Notes: generated from the sequence alone by a model not told the origin. Numbered from the stretch's first letter, positions 10,873 through 23,129 are shown. The stretch: 64,000 nucleotides of DNA from Lepas anatifera (GCA_034440635.1 JAOTON010001356.1:2674501-2738500), one strand, 5' to 3'. Numbers and translations are program-made.

Positions 10873-13800
10873 TTAGGGCGGGGAGACGTCGCTGAAGCTG
10901 ATTCCCTCCACGTCGGAGGGTACGTAGGAGCTGACGGAGTCGGTGTTGAGCCCGGCTCCGGCGGCCAGTCGCGGAGCCGCCGGTCTGGCCGCCGCCGGCG
11001 GCGGCTCCTCGTCCACTTTCCAGGCCTTCAGCCACGAGGACGCCGCGGCGCCCGGACCGGTAACAGGGGCTGCCGGGGAGCTCTTCAGCCATCCGCCGGC
11101 CGGCGGCGCCGTCTGCTGCTGCTGCTGCTGACTCTGCTCCTCCTGCTTCTGCTGCTTCTGCTCACTCTGCTTCAGGTACATGGCGATGCGGGCCTCGATT
11201 TCCTCCGAGTCCCGGCTCAGAGATCTGCTGCGGGAGCGCGCCCGGGCCAGCGTCGGCGGCCGCGAGAGCACCGCGCCACCAGAGTCCCGCCGGGCGTCCG
11301 CAGCCATCGCCGCCGGAGCCGTCCGCTTCCCAGCAGTACCCGCAGTCACCGCCGCCGCCCCTGCCCGCCCTCTGGAGGCGCCAGGGTCGCCGTCAGAATG
11401 GCCGGCACCGGAGCGCGCTGTCGACCTGGGTTTAGCGACGGTCACGTACGTGGCGTCGAGTCCAGAGCCGGGTTTGGAGGCGGCGACGGTCAGTGCTGGA
11501 GCCGCTGACAGTTTCTTTGTCTTCAGCTGCGGCGAGGCGTGCACGGAGTCGGAGCGCTGCAGGGTGCTAGAACTGGCCGAGGTGGCGTCTGAGCCACCGC
11601 TGCTGCTGCTCTGGCTGCTGCTACTGCTGCTACTCTGTCCGCTGCTGCCGCTGCTGTCACCGCTGCCGCTCTGCGCCGAGGTCTGCGTGGCCGACGTCTT
11701 GCTGACGGTGTTGTCCTCCTGAACAGAGACCGCCGCCGAGGAGGAGGCCACCACGCAGCTGGTGACCTCAGACGGGGTTCGGTCTGGCGCCGTCGGTCCC
11801 GCAGACGCCGAGTCCACTGCAGCGGCGCTGATCGACACGGCGCCGGCGGCCGACTCGCCCCTGCCGGGTGCCAGATCCCCACCGTGACCACCGGTGTGGG
11901 CCGATTCTGAGTCGGCTTTATGGTAGGACTCGGCAGAGGAGCGGCGCCCCAGGCCGGTACCGGACAGCTGCTCAGAATGTTCCGGTGTATAGTGGCGGGA
12001 GCCGTCGGTGGGGTCACCGCTGGGACCAGCTGACACTGGTCTGGAGCTGTACGATGAGCCGTTACCGAGCGTCCCAGCTGTGCTGACCTCCGGGGGCGGT
12101 CCCTGCTCGGCGCGGGCGGGGGCCACCCTGCCGGGTACTGAGCTGACCGAGCCGGCGGGGACGGCGATGGACGCTGCACAGCAGCCGCCGACTGCCGCGC
12201 GCTGAGCGGACTCTGGCGGGCAGAGCGCGGGCGGGAGCTCAACGACAGACGCGGTTCGGAAAACGATGTCGGCGGAGAGCGCGTGTCGACTGAGCCGGCA
12301 CGCTCCTCGGGAGAGCGCTGGTGACGCTCCACGGCGCGCCGCCGCCCAGCCACCGCGTCCCCCTGGCTTCTCCCATCCCCTTCTGCCACGGCGGGGTCGT
12401 GCTGGACGCCGACACTGGCGCGGCGGACCGGCGACTGAGGTCAGCGGCGGCGGCGGCGGCTGTCTGGCAGACCTCTTCCCGCCGCGGCGGCCGCCACTGC
12501 GCGCACGCCGGGGCGACTCCGACATCACCAGCGGCACCGGCGGCCGCAGCGGCTCCCGCGACCGCAGCGCCTCTCCCACGCGGTGCGGGGAGAGTCGGCG
12601 GCGGCGGCCAGTGGCCTCCTGGCGGCGCCTCTGCGCCACCAGCCAGCGGTCGCGGCGGCGGCCGTACTCCTCGGCGTGCAGGTCGTGTCTGACGTCCGGC
12701 AGGTGCTTGGCCAGCCGCAGCTGCGCCGTCCGTGTCAGAGTGACCGGTCTGAGGCGGGCCGCCGGAGAGTGGCGGCGCCGGGCGGCGGCGGCGGCGGCAG
12801 CACCGGTCACACCCGCGGACACCGGCTGGCCCCTCGTCAGCCTGTCGACGGCGGTGGTGTCCGGCGGGGGACGGCCGCCGGTGGCACGGCGCCGGGCGAA
12901 GCCCTCGGTGACGGCCTCCTCCGAGATGTGACTGAGAGGCCGGGCTCGGCGGACTCGAGGTCGCCGAGGTCGAGCCGAGCGGACCCGAGGACGAACCAGA
13001 ATCCGGCGCGGTACCAGCTCCGTCAGCCTGCCGACACAGCCGCAAATTGTCAGACACGGCGTGTGTATTAATATTCATGACACTCTTTTCTGCCGATCGG
13101 CATGCATTGTGTACTTATGTCAAACCAACCCTGTGAGCTATCAAACTAGAATTAAAGAAAGCAGATGAGCTGCCACTCAACTTAATTATGGAAACACTTC
13201 GAGACAAGACAAAGTATGTTTCCAAAAGGTTCGGTGAGGTATCTCTCGCACCAGTAGATCAGCGTTACGGGTGAGATGACCCTCCCGCTGGTCCGCAGCT
13301 GCGTTACTTACGTCTTGGTCTGCACTGCTGCGTCCCGACTGTCGGCCGCCGCCCGCTGCATAGCCGCCAGCTCCTGAATCAGACGCGTCACAATTGGCCC
13401 ACTGGACGCCTCCGAGCCCGACTCGTCCTCCGAATCCAGCGGTGCCTGCCAGCAGCTGCCTCCCACGCCGCCGGCGTCACCACCCCCTGCCCCCAGCGAG
13501 GAGGTACCCGAGCGCGGCGGACTGGTGCGCGGCACCGTCCAGCCGCCGCCCACCCACGCCGACCCTCTGGGCGGAGCCGGGGCGGCAGGGGGACGATCGG
13601 CCGGGCGCGGCTGGACTGCAGCCGCCGACCAGGCGTCCCCGGACTGGTGCTCGGCGGGGGCGCTGCGGTGCCAGCCCTGCTGGAGTGGCGCCACCCTGCC
13701 CGAGTCCGGCTCACCCGGCGGGGACAGCTGCCAGTACTTCTGGTCGCCCTGACCTGGTCCGTGGGAGTCGGGGTATGGCAGGGTCTGAACCTGCTGCGGC

Positions 13801-14828
13801 TCCGTCGGTGGAAATTTCCGTAAGTGTGGCCCATCAGCGTGAGGTAACTTCTGCAATTGCAGTCCGTCCGTGTGAGCTGATGTCTGTAAGTGCGACCCTT
13901 CCATGTGAGCTGATTTCTGGAAGGGCAGTCCTTCCGTGTGCGCTGATTTCTGGAAGGGCAGCCCCTCCGTGTGCGCTGATTTCTGGAAGGGCAGCCCCTC
14001 CGTGTGCGCTAATTTCTGGAAGTGCAGCCCCTCCGTGTGCGCTGATGTCTGGAAGTGCAGCCCCTCTGTGTGCGACAGTTTGTGCAGCTGCAGAGCCTGG
14101 CTGGCCCGTGCCGCCCTCTGGCGCGCTCCCGACGCAGACAGCTGGGCAGCATCTCCACCCGGTTTCAGCGCCAACGGCCGGGCCGTCCTCGCCCCACCGC
14201 GGACAGCGCGCGGCTGCTCGAGGTCGCCGCTCTCCTCCGACGGCAGCGGGCCCGAGTCCGACCGGACACCTGCATCAGCAGCCCGCTCCGGAGGCGGCGG
14301 ACACGGGCTCACCGCCTCCGCCGCTGCATCGGACAGACAGCTGAGCCGCAGCGCGAAGCTGAGCCAGGCCACGCGCTTGCCTTTGGTGTTGCGCAGGTAA
14401 GCCTGGCCATGCTGAGCGCTGACGGTGGGCCCGTTGGAGCGGTCGCTGGAGAACCTCTCCATGTCCTCCAGCACGGCGTGCAGCGGGAAGGCGCCGAACG
14501 CCACCATCGGCGCCGGTTGCACGCCCGTGTCCATGAGGAAGGAGTAGATGGGGTAGGTACGGAACTGCTGCCGCAGCCGCGTCAGCCCCGAGCTGAAGAC
14601 GCAGCACTTGCCCTGGTTGTAGACGACGTTGTCGGACGGCTCGGGAAGCTGGCTCGACTGAGCCGGCGAGAACATCACCAGAGGGAAGTCCAATACTTTG
14701 AAGCACACGGTGGGAACCAGCTTGTGCTCTGATTGAATTTTGGGGACTCTGATCCAGGTCAGATCTAATAGAATCAGTTCCAGAGTAAGGAGAGATGGCT
14801 CCCTTTCTGGAGAACCTCCCTCCTCCAT
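10873..14828 (-). CDS. MAP10: MAP10-like microtubule-associated protein, two exons
   Basis: Exon 1 runs 14828-13312 and exon 2 runs 13027-10873. Joining them at the GT-AG intron keeps frame and gives about 1,223 residues, longer than vertebrate MAP10 (roughly 900). The N-terminal ~160 residues match the MAP10 N-terminal region: LTLELILLDLTWIRVP, then CFKVLDFPLVMF, NQGKCCVF and TYPIYSFLMD. The start of exon 2 matches the second conserved block (LTRTAQLRLAKHLPDV). Family members bind microtubules and are linked to cytokinesis and spindle stability. Between the blocks lie 11-residue tandem repeats. The C-terminal half is Ser/Gln/Ala-rich with a poly-Q run and ends acidic (SDVEGISFSDVSPP). The ATG at 14828 is chosen because the conserved block begins about 15 residues later. 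A possible 5'-UTR splice acceptor (TTTGCATGTTTCAG) lies just upstream. Assignment rests on remembered family motifs, not a search. Confidence 0.78.
13028..13311 (-). other. intron of the MAP10-like gene (284 bp)
   Basis: On the minus strand the donor is AAGAC|GTAAGT and the acceptor is TGTGTCGGCAG|GCTGACG. Splicing completes a codon split 2+1 (AC|G, Thr) and reads directly into the open frame of exon 2, which has no good ATG of its own. This frame agreement is the main evidence. Confidence 0.75.
13765..14090 (-). repeat. 33-bp coding minisatellite (11-residue repeats) inside MAP10 exon 1
   Basis: About nine units of 33 bp encode variants of SAHTEGLPFQK. Central units are almost identical and outer units diverge (for example LPHADGPHLRK and FPPTEPQQVQT). 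The 33-bp period preserves frame, so copy number could vary between alleles without breaking the protein. The repeats lie between the two conserved MAP10 blocks. Confidence 0.9.
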
Positions 14829-14849
14829 TGTCTTCTACCTGAAACATGC

Positions 14850-16885
14850 AAAGAGATAAAAATAATGACCCTTTAAAAATACCGACACATAAGTGAAACC
14901 CTAAGTACTGAAACTTACTTTAACTTCTGCACGGGGTCAGATAATCGAACGTGATCACCCAATCGACTTCGGGCGAGGCACTGGCGGAAAATAATCACTT
15001 TATAGCTGAAGCTGATGTCATGAAGAACCAACCCACAGTGAAAAATGAAAATCCAGCATGACTTAAGAATTTGTGAAGCTTTCCAGCAGAAATGTTTCCC
15101 GGAGTCGATGTCGAAATAAACACTGAGTCGACTCCAACTCCACACTTCATTTTAGCCATTGATCTTGACGCAGAAGATCGCCATGAATTTTATCCCGAGT
15201 TAAAAATTGTTCACAAATGAACATACTCACATTTAGCTCATAAAAGAGCACGGTAAATTTTTTCGTGTGTTCATACTACCCGGAGTCAATCCCGGAGTCG
15301 GCAGCCGACTCCGCAGCCCTGCTTCTACATCCCACACTATCTAATATAATTGGTGGAGTAACTACATTATCAAACTGAATGGATTATACTAAATACCGAA
15401 ATGATAGCCGCAAAGCAGCGCTGCCGTGCACGATAAAAAATGTATCCCAAATTTCTAATATATTGGAGTTACCCTTTTTCCTCTACAAGGCAAAACGTAT
15501 GCTGATCAGGCTAATCCCGCATCTGGTTGGGCTCTGAACAATCACGCATTGAAAGGAAAGTTACAGCCCATAACAGTTTCAAGTTGGGAACATTTACAGT
15601 CCAGACTAGCAGGCGATTTGGACAAGGTCGACGGCAAGTACCGCAGGTCAATGAACACAATGACCTTTTAGAGGTCAACAATTATGCATATACGCTGTCT
15701 TATCGGGGGATCATAAGAATCAGCGACGGCGGTGGAGGCAGCGCGGCAGATGGGGGTGGGGGTGGAGCTGAGCCAGCGTGAGACCCCACGGCGGCAGAGC
15801 GGCGCTCTTTGGCGACGAGACGCGACAACGGATATGCCACGCAGGCCACGGAAATCGGTACAAGCCGCGACATAAGCATCCGGTCGAATTCGGTACAGAT
15901 CTAAACTCACCTCAAACTAAAAAGCACACTTACAGTATCCTAAATTAGCTATAATATTAGCATGAAAACTATGTAAGAACAAACAGTTTTGAACACTGTC
16001 ATGTAAAATGTTTCAATATACAGCATTTCATGAACGGGGACGAAGGCAAAGGGAGGATCGGGGCGCAGTGAGTTCAGTCCCGGGGGGAGGCGGCAAGCCC
16101 TCGTCCGTCGGCGGGTGGATTCGACACGCGAGATGGGTACGCAAGGACCCCGACAGCAACCACGGGGCACGGGAGCCTCTCCGGCGACGGTCTGAATCGC
16201 CGCCGCACCGGATTCGCGCAACATGCCTGGGCCACGATGAGAGGCGGTGGACGGCGGCGACGCAAGCGGCCCCAGCGGCGGCGAGGCGCACACCAGCGCC
16301 CCCTCGGCAACTGGGCGTGACGCGGGCGCCCCCGAAGGAGGCGAGGTCAGGTTCTGAGGCAGGGCGTGGGGAGAGGATTTGAGGGAAGCTCACGCCTTGC
16401 ACGCGATTCCGTACCATCGTCTATTCACAGATCAAAAGCACTAGGTAGCATGGAGCTCTTATTGCAAGAGACTTTCATGTCTAAGGTTGATCATTTTTGG
16501 GTTTTCAGGCACTTTCAGAGACTTGGCTCTATCATGTTCAAAGTTTAAATATTGCATAAACAAAAAGGTCAAGGATGTTACATCTTAAAAGTGCTATCCC
16601 TTGAGACCTAAGGGAAAGGATTAAAATATCTGTAGTGGGGATACATGAACAAGAAAGCAAGTTTAGACATGTGATCAATTTAACATGATGCATTCCCCCA
16701 TCCCACTGAACATCTCTGAAAATATGAATGATCTTACATAAGTGATGGCAATAAGGCTAAGAACAAGGCTAAGAACAAGGAGGAAAACCATAACTAAGCA
16801 CATAATTAACAATTGAATACTTCACATCAGGTGGAAATATTGCATCGTATTTTCCACTTAATGCAAGATAAAAATATCAATCACT
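14850..16885. other. region 5' of MAP10, no gene recognised
   Basis: This is mostly AT-rich, with a GC-rich patch at about 16050-16360. ORFs in that patch overlap on both strands and look compositional. Several GGAGTCG/CGACTCC words occur at 15100-15310. Promoter elements for the minus-strand MAP10 gene would be expected near 14850-15250, but none was identified with confidence. Confidence 0.4.
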
Positions 16886-16889
16886 TGAG

Positions 16890-18480
16890 TTGCGGTGGAG
16901 CCGGCGTCAGTTGCGGTGGAGTTGCGGTAGAGCCGGCGCTGGTCTGGACCCCGACTGGGGGCTGTTGAGGTCGGGGTTCTCTCCGTGCGACATCGAGGAG
17001 AATCATGATGCCGATGCTGCGCTGTGACCTTCTCTCTGCCCGACGACAGCCGACCCGAATCACCGCTGACTCATATGCCGTCTGCTCCCGGACTCGCTGC
17101 CCTTCTGCCGGCAATTCGCCACCCAAATCTCTGTGGGAAGGCGGGGACATCCATCGTGATGGTCGCTCGACTTGAGAAAAGTGGGAGCCTGTCTTCTTCG
17201 CTTGCCTTCTGCTGGTGGTCCCCTGGGCCCGCTGGAGCCTGCGGCGGTCGGGACCCCGACTGGGGGCTGTCGTTGTCGGGGTTCTCGCCGTGCGACCTCG
17301 AGGGGGATCGCGATGCCGGCGCTGCGCTGTGGCCGTCTCTCCGCCTGATGACGATCGACTTGGGTCACCGCTGACTTGCCTGCCGTCTGATCGCTGCCTA
17401 CTGCAGTCAAATGGCGACCTGCCGCCTGATCACTGCTCCTGGGCTCGCTGCCCTGCTACCGGCGACTCACTGCCCCGCTCTCCTTGAAGAGGCGGGGACC
17501 GCGATCGTGACGGCCGCTTGACATGGAATGTGTTGGAGCCTGTCTTCTTCATCTGCTGGTTGCCGTTGCCGGTGGTCCTCTGGGCCTGGCGTCGTCCCGG
17601 CGTCGCTGATCGGCGGAGGCTGGTTTCTCCTGTGGTGGAGGCGCGGCGATGGCGCCCTCGACCGGGGCGGTCTTCTTCTGTCGGCGCGGGATCGGTCCCG
17701 CGCTGCCTGCTGGGCCTCGGAGGTTGCGGCGCCTTCCGGCTGGGTTGCTCCTGTGACGTCGGCCTCCGGATGCCTGCTGGAAATGCGGACCCGGCCCGAT
17801 GCGGGCCCGATGTTAGGGTTCGGTGGCGTCACGCGCGCCTGCCGGTGCCGCTGACCTCAGACTGGTGGCGCTTTTTTGCGTCCGGTGCCTGACCTTCCTA
17901 GCGCGCCGGCGCGGCTGGGCCTTCATGCTGCTGATGCGGTACCACTGAGCTGGCTCTGGTCCGATCTCCGGTGCCGCAGGGCTGTGGCGGCGGCTGGGGT
18001 CGTGTGTCGCCCTGTATGCTGTGGGGCCGGTCGCGTGTGGCGCCGCTGTGGCCGCTGGGCGGCGCTGCTGCGGCCGCTGGTTGGTGTTGCTGTGTCTGGC
18101 AGGTGTTGATACTGGGGCGGCGCGGCCGTCAGGTGCTCGCCGGGGACGGCCTCAGTTCCTTGAGAATCAATCATCAACCCATGAATTTATTTTTCTTTTT
18201 TCCTTTTTTAAGGTTTTTCCCACCTTTTTCTTACTTGTTTTCTGAGCGTTCACCGCAATCGCAATGGCTCCGTCCCCATACCTACTCATGGAAACTGATG
18301 TGTTACCCGCTCATGAGAGCCGTCCTCGCCTTGTGGATCAGTCTGCCGGGGGTCTTTGGAGGCGCTATTTTCTTGTGTCACCCTGCTGTTTTTAATCCAT
18401 GTCTGTTTTAACCATGCTTGTGTATGTGTCATTTGCTTGTTTTTTAGTGTGAACATACATGTATGGAAGTAATTATAATC
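16890..18480 (+). repeat. GC-rich element with ~300-bp tandem duplication and AT-rich 3' part
   Basis: Two diverged ~300-bp units lie head to tail at about 16945-17225 and 17252-17550. Each starts with GACCCCGACTGGGGGCTGT and ends near GCCTGTCTTCTTC. More GC-rich sequence follows to about 18150, then an abrupt change to a T-rich part ending near CATACATGTATGGA at about 18458-18470. The plan (GC-rich repeats, T-rich segment, GTATGGA terminus) resembles 21106-23122 and 49400-49970. No protein domain was seen in its overlapping ORFs. Borders are approximate and the class is unknown. Confidence 0.45.
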
Positions 18481-18484
18481 ATTG

Positions 18485-19930
18485 TTATAGTGGCAGACAG
18501 GGAATGGCAGTGGAGTCATGATAACTGTTAAGGTGGTCAAAAGGATCATAATCTCTAAATTAACTACCTATTTAGGTATCTTCTTGAATGAGTTTTACAA
18601 GCCAAAAGTTAGCCAACAGTTTATAATTCAATGCATGATCACAACTCACAACAATGCATGATAACGAATTAAAAAAATGTCTGAAACCAAGAAATCAAGA
18701 AATCAGTCATCACAACCAACAGTCAGATACCTACGCATTTGAAGCATTTACCTTGGGAGAATACAATGAATGGGCATCTCCATACATGTAAAATCGAATG
18801 AATTACCCAGGGTAATAGAGGATGGGTAATTGGGTACACCAAAGTTTAATATGTGTGCCCTGAGCCTATTTTGATAATTTGAGGCTACATTACCATAAAA
18901 GTGATATTTTGGATTCAATCTCTTATTTTCAAGAAGTAAATGAGTAAAATCATAAAAATACTCCCCAATATTTTAATTAAAATATTCCAGTATTGACATC
19001 TAGTTGTATTTCAGGAGGACATAGTAGATTCTTCCAAATTTAGAGACTGAATTGATACTGCCTCCCATACCTTCAGCATCGATTTGAGACAATTTGAAAT
19101 TCAGAATTGAGAAAAGCATGTGCCAAATGCAGTGTGCGCAGAACGTGGCAGACTTTGACAAGATCTCGTTATTGGAGCTTTGGGGAAGACCAACCAATTT
19201 GGAGGAGCTTTTGATCGAGCTTTGGGCAGAGAGGGGCTCTTGGTTAGAGGTGGGAATTTTTTGACAAAGTTGGTCCCAGTCCTAACCAACATTTCTTGGT
19301 CCCTGCCTAGTCCTGGCAAGCAAGGATGTGATCCCGGCCTGGTCTTGGCAGCCCTTTTCCCACTTATTGGCTTTCAAACATACTAATTTCTTGGGGATTA
19401 AGAGTCAAACATATTAAGCAAATTCATATCATCAGTACATAAACAAATCCACATAAAATATGAATCAAAGCTTCAGGAAATCCTTACCTACTAGGTATCA
19501 TGAGAAATGGCCACAATTATCTGGCAATGCTCTCTGAGGAAACATTTGCATGTTACACCCTTAACAGGTAAGAAACTATACATAAATCCAAATTTAAGCA
19601 GTATCACACCTCCCTTCTGGCCATCCATAACAATTCAATCAATAATCATACTTAAGTTTTAACAGGGAAGGTCAGGACACAAATACCTTCAAGAGTCTTA
19701 AGATCAAATCACCAAAGCACAGGAGCAATTTTGATTTGACATATCACTTTTGCAATTGGCATTAGACTTACGGACTGTTTTTGGCTGTTTATGAAGAATT
19801 ATGCGAGTTGATACGCTGGATGAATGAACTGACAATTAATGTTTTACATACCTAAGTCAAGTAGTTGTCCAAAAACAATAAAGGTAAGCCCCCAACTTCC
19901 TTCCCAACAACACACAAACAATAGGGTGTG
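18485..19930. other. AT-rich intergenic DNA, nothing recognised
   Basis: No ORF with domain content, no transposon ends and no RNA gene were seen. Confidence 0.45.
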
Positions 19931-19934
19931 ACTT

Positions 19935-21105
19935 TTCTGCGGATTATAATTGCGGAGAAAAATAGTTTTCGCAACCAGACTACCTAAAGATTTGCGGTCT
20001 TCACTAAAAGAATTGCCATTGTCTGTTTAGTGAGATTCCAGAATTTCATTAGTCTACGCTCAGTAACAGCAAGGTTATAATGTAAAACGTTAAATAACTC
20101 GTGGATTTGCTGCGGAGAGAAGTTGCGGAGAAAAATGCTCTCGGTAACCAGAGCACTTAGCGACTTGCCGTTTTCACTGAAATAATCCTTGGCATTGAAA
20201 AGGGAGGATTCCAGAATTTCATGATCGTAGTCTCCTTAGGTGCAACGTTATAACGTAAAACGTCTTGCGTACCGTAGAGAAACGTTCTCGGAAACCAGAC
20301 CAGATACATTGGCGGATCTAGCCGGTTGGTTTGGGAGGGGCAAACCAAAGTCGAAACGCAAAAAAAACGTCACGCAGAGCAAAATTACGCTACAATATAC
20401 CTTTTCCGTAGGATTTTGGTAACTGGAGATGAAAAGCGAAAAAACGGCACAGGGTGAAAAATATGTGCTCAAGATACTTTTTTCCTATCCAAGCCCCAAT
20501 ATTTACACTGAACTTCACTAATTCTGTTTGAAGGTGAGAGTTGAAGCACCAAAATCTTGCTTACAAGCTAAAAAGGAGTCGAGGAAAAGGAGGTTGATCG
20601 CTTTGGGGGGGGCAAAAACATAGTTTTGCCCCGAGCTTTTCCGTTTGGGGGCAATTGCCTTTTTGCCCCCTAGATCCGCCACTGACCAGATATCGATGTG
20701 TGGTTTTCACCATCGTCATCGGCGTCATCACAAACGTAAGATCCCAGACTTTCGTAATGCTCAACCCGGTAGCAGCAACGTTATAGAGTCAAACGTAACA
20801 AAACGTCTTTTCTGCCGAGAAAAATGCTCTCCGCAACCAGAGCACCTAGCGACTTGCAGCTTTCACTAAAATAATCCTTGGCATTGAAAGTGAAGGATTC
20901 CAGAATTTCATGATCGTAGTTCCCTTAGGTGCAACGTTATAATGTAAAACGTCTTGCGGAGAGAAACGTTCTCGGAAACCAGACCAGATATGGACTTTTG
21001 GTTTTCACCAGCGTCATCGGCGTCATCACAAACGTAGTATTCCAGACTTTCGTGCTGCTCAACCCGGTAACAGCAACGTTATAGGGTCAAACGTAACAAA
21101 AACGT
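19935..21105. repeat. ~292-bp tandem repeat array, left part
   Basis: Units contain GCGGAGAAAAATGCTCTC, AGAGCACCTAGCGACTTGC, GATTCCAGAATTTCATGAT and GCAACGTTATA. Each ~292-bp unit is itself two related halves of about 146 bp, ending in an AACGTTATA...AAACGT motif. The first unit is shorter and more diverged. The array is interrupted by a hAT MITE (20307-20694) and by a 2-kb insertion (21106-23122), and resumes at 23130. Confidence 0.8.
20307..20694. mobile_element. hAT-type MITE, 388 bp, perfect 8-bp target duplication
   Basis: Ends are CATTGGCGGATCTAG and CTAGATCCGCCACTG. The 8-bp direct repeat ACCAGATA flanks it exactly (20299-20306 and 20695-20702). It is the inverted relative of 453-835. 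Other units of the host array, near 20980 and 23300, show the uninterrupted sequence AAACCAGACCAGATAT, giving an empty-site control. Confidence 0.9.
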
Positions 21106-23122
21106 GACATTCTCATGCTTGGCTGCCCTCGACCTTGGCGGGATAGTATGTATTTATCGGCCTGCTACTGTTCCATGGCCTCACTACCATAACCAGTTGT
21201 GAGAGGTGGCAGCACCGGCTGCCCTTGCCGGTGAACAGGAGAGGTGGCTTCAAACCTCAGACTATCTCTAATGGTTCACCCTCATGCCTCGCTGCCGTCG
21301 TTCCCATCGGAGTACACCTCTATTTGTCGGAGCGCCCCTGCTCTGTAGCCTCGCTGCCGTGACTGGTTGTAAAATTATGGTAGCACGTGCTGCGGCGGTC
21401 GGTTGTGAGGGGTGGCGGCGCCTGGTGTTGTGACTGTTTCTGACGGGTGGCGGCTGCGTTAAACTGATCTAGTGATGTAATTGACCCACTGCATTCGGGG
21501 ATCTCCAGGACGGTTTAAATAACCCATTCTCATGCTTGGCTGCCGTGATCCCGCTGGGATAAGCATCTATTTGTTGGATTTCATGTTATTTGCCGTCGCT
21601 GCCAATGGTCGATTGCGATAGGTGGCAGCACCTGCTGTCGTGACCGGTTGTCGGGGTGTGGCGGCTCCGAAACCATATTGGACTTTAATGGTTCAATCAC
21701 ATGCTCGGCTACCCACGTCCCCGTGCGCCGTTATTTGTCTGCCACGACTGCTCTATGACCTCGCTATCATGGATTGTTGTGTAATTAAGGGAGCAAATGC
21801 CAGTTGTGAATGGCAGTGCCTTATGCTGTGACCGGTGCTGATGCGTGGAGGCGGCCGTCGCAACACTGTGAAGCTGACCAAATGGTATAAATGTCCCTCA
21901 CCGCATTCGGGGGAAACTAGAACTGATCGAAGCGGCGCGATGTCATGCTTGGCCGCCTTTGGATGGTTATCATGCATTTATCATTCTTAGCATTCATGCA
22001 TTATATTAGTTATCACGTGTCAGTTCACTAATGTTTCTATTGTCGCGCTGCCCTGGCCTGCTGTGACATGTGGCAGCACCTGCTGCCGTTGCCGGCTGTA
22101 GGGGGTGGCAGCGCCGGAAATCTCGACTGTCTTTGCTGGCTCGTCCTTATGATTCATGCCGTGTCACAGTTTTCCGACTGACCCCTGGCAAGGTTTTCCG
22201 ACTTTGACCCCTGGCGCCAATGGTGACACAAATAGGAGTGGCACCGTCTTGCTTTATTACTGTGTTTTTACCGAGCCCGCTCCAGCCCAGGTCAAATATT
22301 CATTTGAGATGACATCATGATGACTGGGGGACGGTGATGCCACTTCCGGTAATTGAAATTCCAGCCATTCGGGCCCGGTGTTGTTACCCAGCTGGCAGCA
22401 GCCGAGCAGAACGATCGATATGGTGCCCCCTATGCGGGTTGTATCTAATCAACCATTTGAAAGTGTGCCGAAATGCTCGGTTGTGAACCATCTGAAAGTG
22501 TGCCGAAACGCCCAGTCTGTGAATGCTTGAGCCGATGTGAGCCTACTTGCCGCCGTCCGCTGGCCTTTCCTATCTCCGATGTTGGCCGCCTGGCCGCCCC
22601 CCCTCTCCTTATTCGGTCGCTCCTACATGACTGGGGACGCACTTGCCCGCGTCTCGGCAAGGTCTACTGCGAATACGTTCAGGAAAACACGAGGGCACGC
22701 ACGCGAGATTCCGGCATGGTGCATGTGCCGTGTTAACCGCACTACACTGACTGCTACCACACCACTGACTGCACTGGCCGCAGCCGCAGCACTGCTTATT
22801 TTTCTTTATTTAATTTTTTTTACTCAATTTTTGCCAAATATTTCTATACGTTTTTTTATTCTAACCTACACTTGCTACACAGGGTGCCATCTCAGTAAGG
22901 CAATAGTGCGCGGTCCCCGCATCCTACTCCCCTCGTAAGGGTAGCCAAAATAAAGTGCTACTCGCATTCTACCCGGCCTCCCTCCTGACACCATAACCAA
23001 CTGGATTGCGCGTGGGTGTTGGTGTTCGCAATGCGGTTACCTCGTTCTTTAGTGACTGTATCCTGTATTGTGTGTTACGCTCATATGTATGCCAGTGTGT
23101 AATGAAATAAACGTATGGATTC
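21106..23122 (+). mobile_element. 2,017-bp insertion of unknown class with 7-bp target duplication
   Basis: It is flanked by AAAACGT direct repeats (21099-21105 and 23123-23129). The empty site GTAACAAAACGTCTTTTCTGC is present in other units of the surrounding array (near 20795 and 23418). The first kilobase is GC-rich and built of about five diverged units starting with CATGCTTGGCTGCC-like sequence (about 21113, 21281, 21530, 21700, 21941). The last 300 bp are T-rich and end GTAATGAAATAAACGTATGGATTC-like, with an AATAAA signal about 15 bases before the right border. It has no terminal inverted repeats, no long coding frame and no poly-A tail. A polyadenylation-type signal at one end suggests a retroposed, non-autonomous element, but the class is not established. 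Confidence 0.6.
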
Positions 23123-23129
23123 AAAACGT

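Noticed and set aside
11523..14732. Large ORFs on the opposite strand or other frames of the MAP10 exons (for example 13394-14344 plus, 11523-12389 minus, 12239-13078 minus)
   Set aside because: GC-rich coding sequence leaves other frames open. Only the spliced frame carries conserved MAP10 blocks and valid splice sites.
15949..16417. Overlapping Arg/Pro-rich ORFs
   Set aside because: All frames are open in a short GC-rich patch and no domain is recognised.
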